This document shows, one piece after another, positions 22,285 to 31,725 of a DNA stretch of 64,000 bases (positions are counted from its first letter, which is position 1; the number at the start of each line of letters is the position of its first letter). Below the pieces are notes generated by a model. It was not told where the DNA came from, did not search any database, and worked only from the letters and a program-made list of their open reading frames with translations. The DNA lies in contig NZ_JAMSLX010000008.1 of the NCBI RefSeq assembly GCF_023806085.1, positions 111,391-175,390 of the forward strand, written 5' to 3'. Source of the DNA: Hephaestia sp. MAHUQ-44 (GTDB lineage: Bacteria; Pseudomonadota; Alphaproteobacteria; Sphingomonadales; Sphingomonadaceae). A program made the position numbers and the translations under genes.

Positions 22285-22605
22285 GTGGCGTGGATCGTCC
22301 TCATCATTGCCGGGCTGTTCGAAATCGTCTGGGCGTTTGCGATGAAGCAGTCGCACGGCTTCACGCGGCTATGGCCAACGCTGGCCACCGCGGGCGCGAT
22401 GGCGCTCAGCGTCGGGATGCTCGCCTGGTCGATGCGCTCGCTGCCGCTCGGTACGGCCTATACGATGTGGACCGGGATCGGCGCGGTGGGCGCCTTCGTG
22501 GTCGGCGTTGCCGTCCTCGGCGAATCGGCCAGCCTGCTGCGCGTGCTGGCGGCGATGCTCATCATCTCGGGGCTGCTGCTGATGAAGGTGGCGAGTCCCG
22601 GTTAG
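22285..22605 (+). CDS. sugE: SugE/Gdx small multidrug resistance family exporter
   Basis: A 106-residue, four-span SMR protein. The GTG start at 22285 is chosen because AGGAGG lies 5 bases upstream; a TTG at 22267 would place that site inside the gene. The essential Glu is in GLFEIVWAF, followed by KQSHGFTRLWP, characteristic of the SugE/Gdx branch, then LPLGTAYTMWTGIGAVG. Gdx proteins form dual-topology dimers that export guanidinium in exchange for protons. Single-gene occurrence and a guanidine-II-like leader support this over quaternary ammonium export. Confidence 0.92.
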   Translation: MAWIVLIIAGLFEIVWAFAMKQSHGFTRLWPTLATAGAMALSVGMLAWSMRSLPLGTAYTMWTGIGAVGAFVVGVAVLGESASLLRVLAAMLIISGLLLMKVASPG

Positions 22606-22619
22606 GGCGCGCCCGTCCC

Positions 22620-22952
22620 TCATTGCAACCGCAGCGTCGCGTCGAGATCGACCAGCGTATCGAATGCGGCCTGGGTCAGCGGGTGATGAAATTCGCAGCC
22701 GGCGATGAAATCCGCGGCCCAGGCGATATCGGCGGCGACTTCGCCGATGTGCGGCAGCGTGAGCCAGATCGTCGTGCCGGGCTTTATCGCCGAATAGGTC
22801 TCGAGCCGGGCGCCGTGGCGTGACAGATCGACGACCCGGCACAGCGCGCGGCCCAACCCGTCGCGCGTAACGCGCACGTCCAGCGCAACGGCCGCGCGCG
22901 TGCTGCGACGACGGCCGGGCACGTCCGCGGGTTCGATTTCGGCAGCCAGCAT
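22620..22952 (-). CDS. PilZ domain protein
   Basis: A 110-residue single-domain protein. RRRSTRAAVALDVRV gives the RxxxR c-di-GMP motif and VDLSRHGARLET gives the D/NxSxxG motif, followed by the barrel strands GTTIWLTLPHIG and AAWAADFIAGCEFHH. It probably binds cyclic di-GMP and relays it by protein contact. The partner is not suggested by the neighbours (sugE, L31). Confidence 0.85.
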   Translation of the reverse strand: MLAAEIEPADVPGRRRSTRAAVALDVRVTRDGLGRALCRVVDLSRHGARLETYSAIKPGTTIWLTLPHIGEVAADIAWAADFIAGCEFHHPLTQAAFDTLVDLDATLRLQ

Positions 22953-23034
22953 GGGCCTTCCCTCTTGCGAACGAGGGAAAGCCTATGCCGGCTGTGGATA
23001 ATGAAGTGTTAAAGCCGCCGCCTTGGCGCAGCGC

Positions 23035-23265
23035 TTATTTGCGGGCGAGCGAAAGCCCACCGAAACGCTTGTTGAAGCGCGCGACCTGGCCGCCCGAATC
23101 GACGAGACGCTGGTTGCCGCCGGTCCAGGCCGGGTGCGACAGCGGATCGATGTCGAGCGTCATCGTATCGCCTTCGCTGCCCCAGGTGGAGCGCGTCTCG
23201 AACACGGTGCCGTCGGTCATCTGCACCTTGATCATATGATAGTCGGGGTGCGTATCTTTCTTCAC
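23035..23265 (-). CDS. rpmE: 50S ribosomal protein L31
   Basis: A 76-residue bL31. The GTG at 23265 gives [10 protein letters not shown] and has AAGGAG 7 bases upstream. A TTG two codons earlier sits too close to that site. The zinc-binding cysteines of the C+ form are absent. The motifs are [24 protein letters not shown] and RFNKRFG. It lies between the PilZ gene and fabZ and is transcribed in the same direction as fabZ. Confidence 0.95.
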   Translation of the reverse strand: MKKDTHPDYHMIKVQMTDGTVFETRSTWGSEGDTMTLDIDPLSHPAWTGGNQRLVDSGGQVARFNKRFGGLSLARK

Positions 23266-23348
23266 GAACAATCTCCTTGTGCGGGCTGGTTTCCGACCAG
23301 TCCTGGGAAGCGCGGGCCTCTACACGGCCCGTAGTGGTTGAGCAAGTC

Positions 23349-23831
23349 TCAGGCCGCGGGCGGATCGGCGATCATCGCGGTGAAATTCGCCTGCGCCGCG
23401 ACCTTGCCGTCGATCAGCGCCTTGCCGGCGAATTTGCACACCGTCGCCCGTTTCTGGACGAATTCGACCTCGAGCCGCAGCAGTACGCCGGGTTCGACCG
23501 GCATTCTGAACTTCGCTTCGTCGATCGCCATGAAATAGACGAGCTTGCCCGAGCCCGCGAGCCCAAGCGATTCGACCGCAAGGATCCCCGCCGCCTGCGC
23601 CAGCGCCTCGACGATGAGGACGCCGGGCATGATCGGGCGGCCGGGGAAATGCCCCGCGAAAAAGCCCTCGTTGATCGTCACCGCCTTGATCGCGGCGATC
23701 CGCTGGTCGGGGATGATCTCCTCGACCCGATCGACCAGCAGCATCGGATAACGATGCGGCAGCGCCGCCATCACCCGCTTGATGTCGAGCGGGCCGATGG
23801 CAGGCCGATCGGCGGCGGCGGTGTCGCTCAC
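23349..23831 (-). CDS. fabZ: 3-hydroxyacyl-ACP dehydratase FabZ
   Basis: Dehydrates beta-hydroxyacyl-ACP in fatty acid elongation. It has 160 residues from a GTG start at 23831 that overlaps the skp stop as GTGA. The hot-dog fold motif [14 protein letters not shown] is followed by the catalytic [23 protein letters not shown]. In most Gram-negative bacteria lpxD lies between skp and fabZ and lpxA follows fabZ; here neither is present. Confidence 0.95.
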   Translation of the reverse strand: MSDTAAADRPAIGPLDIKRVMAALPHRYPMLLVDRVEEIIPDQRIAAIKAVTINEGFFAGHFPGRPIMPGVLIVEALAQAAGILAVESLGLAGSGKLVYFMAIDEAKFRMPVEPGVLLRLEVEFVQKRATVCKFAGKALIDGKVAAQANFTAMIADPPAA

Positions 23832-24466
23832 CGGCCCTGCGTCTGTGCGGGGGCAGCGGCGGCGGGTGCGGCCTGCTGGTGCTGCTGGCCGGGCTGCCAA
23901 GTGGCGGGCGGCGAGATGCTCACGCTGGGGACGACGCGGTCGAGCTCGGCGGTGATCGCCGGGGTGATGTCCACCGCCGGCTGCGCGAAGAACGCCGATT
24001 CGGGGCGCAGCAACAGGCTCACATTCTTTTGCCCGACCACGGTCTGCACCGCCTTGTCGAGATGCGTGCTGATCTGCTCGAGCGCATAGCCCTGCGCGCG
24101 CGCGGCGGGCTGCTGGAGCCGTGCGAGTTCCTGCTTGCCGGCTTCCTCGCGCTGGCGGATCGTCTGTGCCTGCGTGGTCAGCGCGGCTTCGTTCGGGGTC
24201 GCGGCGCTGCGCGCGGCGTTGAATGCGTCATAAAGCGGCTTGAGCTCGGTCGCGATCGCCTGACGGCGCGCTTCGGCCTGGTCGAGCTGCGCCTTGTAGG
24301 TGGTCTCGATCTGCTGCTTGGCGGTTGCCCATGCCTTGGTGTTCGCAACGGCCGCTTCGGGATCGGCCACCGCGATGCCCGCGACCTGCGCGTGCGCGGT
24401 GCCGCCGATGGCGAGCGCCGGCGCGGTGAGGGCCGCCGCGGCGAGGAAGGTCTTCAGATTGATCAT
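23828..24466 (-). CDS. skp: OmpH/Skp family periplasmic chaperone
   Basis: Holds unfolded outer-membrane proteins in the periplasm for the BAM complex. It has 212 residues with signal peptide [20 protein letters not shown] ending AHAQ. The OmpH region follows: [19 protein letters not shown], then long helical arms rich in Ala, Gln and Glu ([19 protein letters not shown]). A Pro/Gln/Ala-rich tail of about 40 residues is an extension beyond E. coli Skp. The start shares one base with the bamA stop. Confidence 0.9.
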   Translation of the reverse strand: MINLKTFLAAAALTAPALAIGGTAHAQVAGIAVADPEAAVANTKAWATAKQQIETTYKAQLDQAEARRQAIATELKPLYDAFNAARSAATPNEAALTTQAQTIRQREEAGKQELARLQQPAARAQGYALEQISTHLDKAVQTVVGQKNVSLLLRPESAFFAQPAVDITPAITAELDRVVPSVSISPPATWQPGQQHQQAAPAAAAPAQTQGR

Positions 24467-27198
24467 CAGAATTGTCCACCTACGTTGAAAGTGATGAGTT
24501 TCTTGTCTTCGCCCCGCTGACTGAGCAGCGCCTTGGCGATATCGATACGCAACGGGCCAAACGGCGAATTCCAGTTGACGCCAAAGCCGACCGACAGGCG
24601 CGGTTTCCAGCTGAAGCCGTAGAAATACTCGGCAAAGGGCGCGATCGACGTGGTGTACGCGGTGTTGGTCGAGGTGCCTGCGCAGACCCCGCCGAAGGTA
24701 TCGGCATAGCCCGTCGTGCAGGTCGTCACCTTGCCCGCATTGTCCGCGGCGTCGGTGGGCACGATGTAGAGCGGACGCCCCTCGCCATCGAGCACGGGAT
24801 TGATGATCGGATCGACGATCACATTGCCGTCGGCGTCCGTATGCGTCGGGAACACAGCGGTCGGCAGCGGTTTCTTGACGTCGAACAGCGCGCCGAAATC
24901 CATGAAGATCGACGGCCTGAGCCCAAGTTCCTGCGCACCCGAACCGAGTGGGATCTCCAGCTCGACATGGCCCAGATAATAGGCCTTGCCGCCGAGCGCG
25001 TCGTCGTAGATCCGATCCTTGTCGGTCACCAGCGTCTGCTTGCCATCGGCATCGGTGGTATAGGGCACGCGCTGGACGCGCGGGCCGACGCCGCGGATGT
25101 CGAAGCCGCGGAACTGCGGTTCGCCGAGGTAGAAACGGTCGATGATGCGGACCTTGTCGATCCCCGGGCCGCGGCTCTTCTCGAGCGAGAAGATGTACCC
25201 GCCCTCGGCGCGGACCGAGAAGATGAAGCCGCCGCCGACCCCCCAGTATTTGCTCGCTTCGGCGCGGGTGCGGACATATTTGACGTCGCCGCCCAGCCCC
25301 GCGAAATCCTGGCTGAACACCAGCCGGTTGCCCGCGCTAGGGCGCAGGCGGCTGTTGAGGCTGTCGTTGATCAGCGAATAGCCGATCGACGAGGTCAGCC
25401 GGTCGCCGAGCGAGTCGCACAGATAACGGCCCGCCTTGAGCGGATCGCACGAGCCGTCGGTGTCGAGGAACTGCTTGTCGAGCCCGACTTCGTCGTACGA
25501 GAGCTGATAGCGCCCCGCGAGCGACCAATATTCGGTGAGTGGAATGCCCGAGCGGAGCTGGAAGCCCGTCGACACCTGGCTGTAGGTCGTCTGCCGATCG
25601 CGGCCGAGATAGTTGAACGCATTGTAATCGCGCCGGAAAATATCCGCACCGACGGCGACCGATTTGTCGAACAGATACGGCTCGGTGAAACCAAGCTGCA
25701 CCGACTTTGAATAAGCCGAATAATTAACACTAGCCCGCAATTCCTGGCCCTTGCCGCGGAAATTGCGTTGGGTGATGCCGGCCTGTATTATGAATCGTTC
25801 GAGGCTTGAGTAACCTGCTGAAAGCTGGATTTCGCCGGTCGAGCGTTCCTCGACATTGGCCTCGAGCACGAGCCGGTCGGGGGCCGACCCGGGGGTCTGC
25901 TTGATCTCGAACTTGTCCTGGAAGAAGCCGAGCGAATTGATCCGGTCCTGCGAGCGCTTGACCTGGAAGCTGTTGAACGCATCGCCCTCGGCAAGCCGCA
26001 TCTCGCGGCGGATCACCTTGTCTTGCGTGTTGGTGTTGCCGTTGATGTCGATCCGCTCGACATAGGTGCGCTGCGACTGCGCGATGCGGAAATTGATCCC
26101 CATCGTCAGCGTCTCGCGGTCGCGGTGGAACTCGGGATCGACCTCGGCAAAGGCATAACCGACCAGCCCCGCGGTCTCCTTGAGCGAATCGATCGAATCC
26201 TCGACCGCCTTGGCGTTGTACCAATCGCCTTTGTGGAACGGCAGCGCCGCGGCCAGCCGATCGCCGTTGAAATCGCGAATGTCGCTATCGACGGTGACGT
26301 CGCCGAACTTGTAGCGCGGCCCTTCCTCGACGACATAGGTGATGATGAAATCGCGCTTGTCGGGGGTCAGTTCGGCCACCGCCGAGGTGACGCGGAAATC
26401 GGCATAGCCTTCGGTGAGATAGAATTGACGCAGCTTCTGCTGGTCATAGGCCATCCGATCCTGATCGTAGCTCGTATTCGAGCTCAGGATCGTCATCAGG
26501 CGCGCTTCCTTGGTCGCCATCTGCTTGCGCAGCTTGCCGTCGGAAAACTCCTCATTGCCGAGGATGTTGATCTGGCGGACCTTGGATTTCGGTCCCTCGC
26601 TGATCTCGAACACCACATCGACGCGGTTCTGATCGAGCGCGACCATCTGCGGCTGGACGTTGGCGGCGAAGCGCCCTTCGCGGCGATAGAGTTCGATGAT
26701 CCGCGTCACATCCTGCCGCACCGCGGTGCGGGTGAAGATCTGGCGCGGCGCGAGTTTGATTTCCTTGGTGATCTTGTCCGACTTGAGGTGCTTGTTGCCT
26801 TCCAGGATCACCCGATTGATCAGCGGGTTCTCCTTGATCCGGATGACGAGCTGGCCGGTCTGCGCGCCGTCGATCGCGACATCGGCGAACAGCCCGCTGT
26901 TGAGCAGATCGCGCAGCGCCTGATCGAGCAGCGGGTTGCTGAGCGGCTGGCCGACCTGAAGCTTGGTGTAGGACAGCACCGTCGCGGGCTCGATCCGCTG
27001 CGACCCATCAACGCGGATCGAGGTGATCGTGCGCTGCGGCGTGGTATCGGTCGACGCTGCCGGTGGAGGATTGGCTGCGGGCGGGGTCTGTTGCGCGGCC
27101 TGTGCGTACGCCGCCATCGGGAATGCCGACAGCATCGTGCCCGCAAGCAGGAAGGCGGTGGCCTGGACGCCGAAACTGGAAATCTTGGTCGCTGTCAC
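24466..27198 (-). CDS. bamA: Outer membrane protein assembly factor BamA
   Basis: Core of the BAM complex that inserts beta-barrel proteins in the outer membrane. It has 910 residues: signal peptide to about residue 33 (MAAYAQ), a Pro/Ala spacer, five POTRA domains to about 450, and a 16-strand Omp85 barrel. FYLGEPQFRGFDIRGVGPR includes the conserved (V/I)RG(F/Y) lid-loop type motif. The C-terminus ends in Phe (NVGGQF), as needed for barrel recognition. It follows rseP by 66 bases. A Cys-containing, TonB-sized insertion before the last strands (about 820-850) is longer than in E. coli. Confidence 0.97.
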   Translation of the reverse strand: MTATKISSFGVQATAFLLAGTMLSAFPMAAYAQAAQQTPPAANPPPAASTDTTPQRTITSIRVDGSQRIEPATVLSYTKLQVGQPLSNPLLDQALRDLLNSGLFADVAIDGAQTGQLVIRIKENPLINRVILEGNKHLKSDKITKEIKLAPRQIFTRTAVRQDVTRIIELYRREGRFAANVQPQMVALDQNRVDVVFEISEGPKSKVRQINILGNEEFSDGKLRKQMATKEARLMTILSSNTSYDQDRMAYDQQKLRQFYLTEGYADFRVTSAVAELTPDKRDFIITYVVEEGPRYKFGDVTVDSDIRDFNGDRLAAALPFHKGDWYNAKAVEDSIDSLKETAGLVGYAFAEVDPEFHRDRETLTMGINFRIAQSQRTYVERIDINGNTNTQDKVIRREMRLAEGDAFNSFQVKRSQDRINSLGFFQDKFEIKQTPGSAPDRLVLEANVEERSTGEIQLSAGYSSLERFIIQAGITQRNFRGKGQELRASVNYSAYSKSVQLGFTEPYLFDKSVAVGADIFRRDYNAFNYLGRDRQTTYSQVSTGFQLRSGIPLTEYWSLAGRYQLSYDEVGLDKQFLDTDGSCDPLKAGRYLCDSLGDRLTSSIGYSLINDSLNSRLRPSAGNRLVFSQDFAGLGGDVKYVRTRAEASKYWGVGGGFIFSVRAEGGYIFSLEKSRGPGIDKVRIIDRFYLGEPQFRGFDIRGVGPRVQRVPYTTDADGKQTLVTDKDRIYDDALGGKAYYLGHVELEIPLGSGAQELGLRPSIFMDFGALFDVKKPLPTAVFPTHTDADGNVIVDPIINPVLDGEGRPLYIVPTDAADNAGKVTTCTTGYADTFGGVCAGTSTNTAYTTSIAPFAEYFYGFSWKPRLSVGFGVNWNSPFGPLRIDIAKALLSQRGEDKKLITFNVGGQF

Positions 27199-27262
27199 TG
27201 TCCCACCCCAAAAGGTATGTTTGCTGCCGGAGGCACGGCCGCGCCGCCCTGCCCCAACCGGC

Positions 27263-28396
27263 TCAGCCGATCAACCCGGCCAGATTTTTCCACAGTCCGA
27301 ACGCGCCCAGATCGTTGAAGGTAACCAGCAGCATCAACGCGAGAATCGCCGCCAATCCACCACGGAATGCCCATTCCTGCACCTCGGGCTCCACCGGCCG
27401 CCGCCGAACCGCTTCGATTGCATAGAACATCAGATGGCCGCCATCCAGCACCGGGACTGGCAACAGGTTGATGAATCCCAGATTAATCGAGATCAGCGCG
27501 ATCAGGAACACGAACGAGTCGAGCCCCATCACCATCTGTTCGCCCGAGACTCGCGCGATCGACAGCGGGCCGCCCAATTCCTTTACCGAGCGCCGCCCGC
27601 TGATCACCTGGCCGAGCGTTTCGACCATCATCCGGACGATGTCGCCGGTGCGCTCGACCGCAACCACCGGCGCGCGCATGAGCCCGACCGTGGCATGAAC
27701 GGGCTCAGACGGACCGATGCCGAGCAAGCCGACGCGATATTCGTTGCCGAAGCGGTCGCGCTCGACGACCGTGCCGATCGCCGCGACGCGCGACATCGCC
27801 TCGCCGTCGCGCCGGAAATCGACCGTGACCCGTTCGCCCGCGCGGATTTTGACGTAGCGGACCATGTCATCGAAAGTTGTCATCGAGCGCCCGCCGAGCG
27901 CGACGATCGTATCGCCCGACGCCAGCCCGATTCGCGCGGCCGCACTGCCTTCGACCACGGTGCCGACGGTCGCCGGGGTGCGGCTTTCGCCATAAGCGAG
28001 CGCGAAACCGGCGAGAATCAGGATCGCGATCAGGAAATTGGTCACCGGCCCCGCCGCGACCACGATCGCGCGTTGCCACAAGGGCTTGGACTGGAAGGTG
28101 CGCGAACGCTCCTCGGCGGGCAGCGCGAGCCAATCCGACGAGGGTTGCCCCGCCGGGTTCATGTCGCCGGCGAATTTGACGTAGCCGCCGAGCGGCATCC
28201 AGCCGAGCTTCCAGCGCGTGCCGCGTTTGTCGGTATGGCCCCAGATCTCGCGGCCGAAGCCGATCGAGAAAGCGTCGGCCTTGATCCCGAACCAGCGCCC
28301 GGCGAGATAATGCCCCAGTTCATGGACGAACACGAGCGGCCCGATCACGAGCATGAACGCGACGATGGTGAGGAGCACGCCGGGAGAATCGATCAA
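27263..28396 (-). CDS. rseP: RIP metalloprotease RseP
   Basis: Site-2 protease that releases envelope-stress sigma factors by cleaving anti-sigma factors in the membrane. It has 377 residues from TTG 28396, which overlaps the dxr stop (TTGA). The zinc motif HELGH is in the first span, one PDZ domain lies around 120-205 (GTVVEGSAAARIGLASGD), and NLLPVPVLDGGHL provides the third zinc ligand in a later span. It carries one PDZ where E. coli has two, as is common in Alphaproteobacteria. The TTG start is inferred from overlap and homology; no ATG lies nearby in frame. Confidence 0.94.
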   Translation of the reverse strand: MIDSPGVLLTIVAFMLVIGPLVFVHELGHYLAGRWFGIKADAFSIGFGREIWGHTDKRGTRWKLGWMPLGGYVKFAGDMNPAGQPSSDWLALPAEERSRTFQSKPLWQRAIVVAAGPVTNFLIAILILAGFALAYGESRTPATVGTVVEGSAAARIGLASGDTIVALGGRSMTTFDDMVRYVKIRAGERVTVDFRRDGEAMSRVAAIGTVVERDRFGNEYRVGLLGIGPSEPVHATVGLMRAPVVAVERTGDIVRMMVETLGQVISGRRSVKELGGPLSIARVSGEQMVMGLDSFVFLIALISINLGFINLLPVPVLDGGHLMFYAIEAVRRRPVEPEVQEWAFRGGLAAILALMLLVTFNDLGAFGLWKNLAGLIG

Positions 28397-29550
28397 GCCA
28401 CGCAATCCTTTACACGCTCGCCCGCGATGGCCCGTGCTTCGGCATCGATGGCGAGCACCGCGTCGAGGCTGTCCGGCGCCGCCGGGGAATAGCACGCCAG
28501 CGTATCAGCGACGATTGCGGCAATTTCAAGAAATCCGATGGCGCGCGCAAGGAACGCGGCGACCGCCACTTCATTGGCGGCATTGAGGATCGCGGGCCGC
28601 GCGCCATCGGCCTCCAGCGCCTCACGGGCCAGCCTGAGCGCCGGAAAGCGTTCGGGATCGGGGGCTTCGAAGTCGAGCCTGCCAAGCGTCGCGAAGTCGA
28701 GCGGCGCCATCGCCGTCTCCATCCGATCGGGCCAGGCCAGCGTATGCGCGATCGGGGTGCGCATATCCGACGGGCCGAGTTGCGCGAGAATCGAACCATC
28801 GACATATTCGACCATCGAATGGATCACCGATTGCCGGTGGACGATGATCTCAAGCTGGTCGGGACGGACCGGGAACAGCCGCGCGGCTTCGATCAGTTCA
28901 AGCCCCTTGTTCATCATCGTCGCCGAATCGACCGAGATCTTGGCGCCCATCGACCAATTGGGGTGCGCGACCGCCTGTTCGGGGGTCATGCCCCGCATCT
29001 CGGCGACGCTGGTATCGCGAAATGGCCCGCCGCTTGCGGTCAGGATCACCCGCCGCACCCGGTTTGACCGCACCGAATCGAAGCATTGGAAAATCGCATT
29101 ATGTTCCGAATCGGCGGGCAGCAGCGTGGCGCCGTGGCGTGCCGCTGCCTCGAGGACCAACGGCCCCGCCGATACCAGCGGCTCCTTGTTGGCGAGCACC
29201 ACTGTACCGCCCCGTTCGAGCGCGGCCATCACCGGGCGCAGCCCCGCGCAGCCGACGATCGCGGCCATCGTCCAGTCGGCACCGAGCGCGGCGGTGTCGC
29301 ACACCGCCTGGGTGCCGCCCGCGCTGACGATTCCCGTACCGGCAAGCGCGGCGCGCAGTTCAGGCAACGCGGCCTCGTCGGCCACCACCGCATAACGTGC
29401 GTTGGTGCGGATCGCCGCTGCCGCAAGGCCTTTCGCGTCACGATTGGCGGTGAGCCCGAGCACCTTGAATTGATCGGGCGCGCGCTCGATCAGGTCGAGC
29501 GTCGATGTTCCCACCGATCCGGTCGCCCCGAGAATGGTAACGGTCTTCAT
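28393..29550 (-). CDS. dxr: 1-deoxy-D-xylulose 5-phosphate reductoisomerase
   Basis: Converts DXP to MEP, the committed step of the non-mevalonate isoprenoid pathway. It has 385 residues. An NADPH-binding ILGATGSVGTSTLDLI lies at the N-terminus. VLANKEPLVSAGPLV, ADSEHNAIFQ (metal ligands) and TASGGPF match the family, and WSMGAKISVDSATMMNKG is the substrate loop. It is coupled to cdsA upstream and rseP downstream by 4-base overlaps. Confidence 0.97.
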   Translation of the reverse strand: MKTVTILGATGSVGTSTLDLIERAPDQFKVLGLTANRDAKGLAAAAIRTNARYAVVADEAALPELRAALAGTGIVSAGGTQAVCDTAALGADWTMAAIVGCAGLRPVMAALERGGTVVLANKEPLVSAGPLVLEAAARHGATLLPADSEHNAIFQCFDSVRSNRVRRVILTASGGPFRDTSVAEMRGMTPEQAVAHPNWSMGAKISVDSATMMNKGLELIEAARLFPVRPDQLEIIVHRQSVIHSMVEYVDGSILAQLGPSDMRTPIAHTLAWPDRMETAMAPLDFATLGRLDFEAPDPERFPALRLAREALEADGARPAILNAANEVAVAAFLARAIGFLEIAAIVADTLACYSPAAPDSLDAVLAIDAEARAIAGERVKDCVA

Positions 29551-30350
29551 CCGAGCAACTCGCGGATCGGGATCAGCACCAGCAACGCGGCGAGCGGCGC
29601 CACCGGCACCAGCCCGTCGAGCCGATCGAGCACCCCGCCATGGCCGGGCAGGATCGCGCCGCTATCCTTTACGCCCGCGCGGCGTTTGAGCCAGCTTTCA
29701 AACAGATCGCCGCCCTGCGCGACCACCCCGAGCAGCGGTGACGCGAGCGTCAGCCGCAGCGGCAGGCCATGGCTGTAGTGAAGCGTGATCCCGAGCAGCG
29801 CCGCCGCGAGCACGCCGCCGCCGAGCCCTGCCCAGGTCTTGTTGGGGCTGATCGCGGGCGCCAGTTTGGGGCCGCCGATCGCCCGGCCCGCGGCATAGGC
29901 GCCGATGTCCGTCGCCCAGACCAGGGCGAGCGCCCAGAACGCGAAGACGACGCCGTTGCCCGGCGTCTCGCGGATCAGCAGCAACGCGAACACCGGCAAT
30001 CCGCAATAGAAAATACCCCAGCCGAGGATCGGCCGTTTCGTGACGATGACGATGAAGAACGCGGCACCGAGCAATAGCCCGAGCGCGAAAAAATCGGGCC
30101 CGGCGGCAAACGGGCTGAAGATCGCGAGCGGCACGAACAGCGCATATTGGGCGAGCCGCCGGGTTTGAGGCGGCATCTTCGCGAGATCGGCCCATTCGCC
30201 CATCATCAGCAGCGCCATCACCGCGGCCAGCAGCCAGAACGCCATGCCGCCGAACACCAGCGCCGCCACCGCGACCACGATCAGCGCGATCCCGGCGACC
30301 ACGCGCAGCATCAGCTCGGACGGCTGTTTTCGGACCTGCGAGCTAGTCAC
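29547..30350 (-). CDS. cdsA: Phosphatidate cytidylyltransferase
   Basis: Makes CDP-diacylglycerol, precursor for PssA in this window. It is a 267-residue polytopic membrane protein from GTG 30350, which overlaps the uppS stop as GTGA. The CdsA signature is complete: SPNKTWAGLGGG in a mid loop and LKRRAGVKDSGAILPGHGGVLDRLDG near the C-terminus. The longer upstream frame lies inside uppS. Confidence 0.95.
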   Translation of the reverse strand: MTSSQVRKQPSELMLRVVAGIALIVVAVAALVFGGMAFWLLAAVMALLMMGEWADLAKMPPQTRRLAQYALFVPLAIFSPFAAGPDFFALGLLLGAAFFIVIVTKRPILGWGIFYCGLPVFALLLIRETPGNGVVFAFWALALVWATDIGAYAAGRAIGGPKLAPAISPNKTWAGLGGGVLAAALLGITLHYSHGLPLRLTLASPLLGVVAQGGDLFESWLKRRAGVKDSGAILPGHGGVLDRLDGLVPVAPLAALLVLIPIRELLG

Positions 30351-31087
30351 AATCCGCCGAAACGCCGCTCGCGCCGGGCAAAGGTCGCGATGGCCTCGCG
30401 CAGCCTGGCGCCGTCGAAATCGGGCCATAGCGTGTCGACGAACAGCAGTTCGGCATAGGCTGCCTGCCACAGCAGGAAGTTCGACAGCCGACGCTCACCC
30501 GAGGTGCGGATCACCAGATCGAGCGGCGGCAGGCCGACGGTGTCGAGTTCGGCCTCGATCGCGGCCTCGTCGATCGCCTCGGCAGCGATCTCGCCAGCGG
30601 CCGCACGCGCCGCGAGGCGGCGCGCGGCGGCGGCGATCTCGGCCTGTGCGCCGTAATTGAGCGCGATGACGAGAATCGCGCCGGTATTGCCCGCGGTGCG
30701 CGCGACCGCGGCATCGATCATCTGGGCGAGATCGGTGCCGAAACGGCGATAATCGCCGATCACGCGCAACCGGACGTTCTCGCTCACCAACTCGTCGAGA
30801 TCGGAGCGGATGAAGGTGCGCAGCAGCGCCATCAGATCGGTGACTTCGGTATCGGGCCGCCGCCAGTTCTCGGACGAGAAGGCGTAGAGCGTCAGCGCTT
30901 CGATCCCGAGCCTACGCGCCTCACGCGTGACCTTGCGCACCGCCTCGACACCCGCGCGATGGCCTGCGACGCGCGGCAGCAGCCGTTTCTTCGCCCAGCG
31001 CCCGTTGCCGTCCATGATGATCGCGACATGACGCGGCATACCCGGTCCACCACCCGTGGCGGGCACGAAGGCGGGGCTGGTGCTCAT
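30347..31087 (-). CDS. uppS: Isoprenyl (undecaprenyl) diphosphate synthase
   Basis: Cis-prenyltransferase that makes the undecaprenyl carrier for peptidoglycan and polysaccharide. It has 246 residues. HVAIIMDGNGRWAKKR holds the catalytic Asp, YAFSSENWRRP is next, and DLVIRTSGERRLSNFLLWQ completes the family motif set. The start MSTSPAF is set about 20 residues before the first motif. It follows frr by 52 bases. Confidence 0.96.
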   Translation of the reverse strand: MSTSPAFVPATGGGPGMPRHVAIIMDGNGRWAKKRLLPRVAGHRAGVEAVRKVTREARRLGIEALTLYAFSSENWRRPDTEVTDLMALLRTFIRSDLDELVSENVRLRVIGDYRRFGTDLAQMIDAAVARTAGNTGAILVIALNYGAQAEIAAAARRLAARAAAGEIAAEAIDEAAIEAELDTVGLPPLDLVIRTSGERRLSNFLLWQAAYAELLFVDTLWPDFDGARLREAIATFARRERRFGGL

Positions 31088-31139
31088 CGGCGCCAAACGC
31101 CCCCGGCACGAACCGAAGAGAAAGAGGCCGGCGCGGTCC

Positions 31140-31697
31140 TCACTGGCCGAGAATTTCCTTTTCCTTGGCCTGCGCCACCGCATCGATGTCGGCGATCGTG
31201 CCATCGGTCACTTTCTGGACCTCGGCCTCATGGCGCTTGCGCTCGTCCTCGCCGAACAGGCCCTTCTTTTCGTCGGTCTTGAGGCTGTCCATCCCGTCAC
31301 GACGCACGTTGCGCGCGGCCACACGCGCCTTTTCGGCATATTGGCCGGCAAGCTTGGCGAGTTCCTTGCGGCGTTCCTCGGTCAGATCGGGGATCGGCAG
31401 CCGCAGCGTCTGCCCGTCGGCGATCGGGTTGAGTCCAAGCCCGGCGGAGCGGATTGCCTTGTCGACCGGCCCCACGTTGGATTTGTCCCACACCTGGACG
31501 CTCAGCATCCGCGGCTCGGGCGCCGAGACGGTCGCGACCTGATTGAGCGGCATCGACGCGCCGTAGACCTGAACGGTGATCGGATCGAGCAACACCGTCG
31601 AGGCGCGGCCGGTGCGCAGACCGGCGAGATCGTGTTTGAGCGCCTCGACCGCGCCCGCCATGCGCCGTTCGAGATCGGCCTTGTCATAGGCGGCCAT
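31140..31697 (-). CDS. frr: Ribosome recycling factor
   Basis: Splits post-termination ribosomes together with EF-G. It has 185 residues, the normal length. The three-helix bundle is seen in [19 protein letters not shown] and the C-terminal helices, with the beta domain [17 protein letters not shown] and [16 protein letters not shown]. It lies 28 bases after pyrH in the same operon. Confidence 0.97.
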   Translation of the reverse strand: MAAYDKADLERRMAGAVEALKHDLAGLRTGRASTVLLDPITVQVYGASMPLNQVATVSAPEPRMLSVQVWDKSNVGPVDKAIRSAGLGLNPIADGQTLRLPIPDLTEERRKELAKLAGQYAEKARVAARNVRRDGMDSLKTDEKKGLFGEDERKRHEAEVQKVTDGTIADIDAVAQAKEKEILGQ

Positions 31698-31725
31698 GAT
31701 CCTGCTCCCTTCTAATCGATTGAGC

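Noticed and set aside
24472..27318. Long plus-strand frames across bamA and skp
   Set aside because: Antisense shadows; bamA has its signal peptide, POTRA and barrel features on the minus strand.
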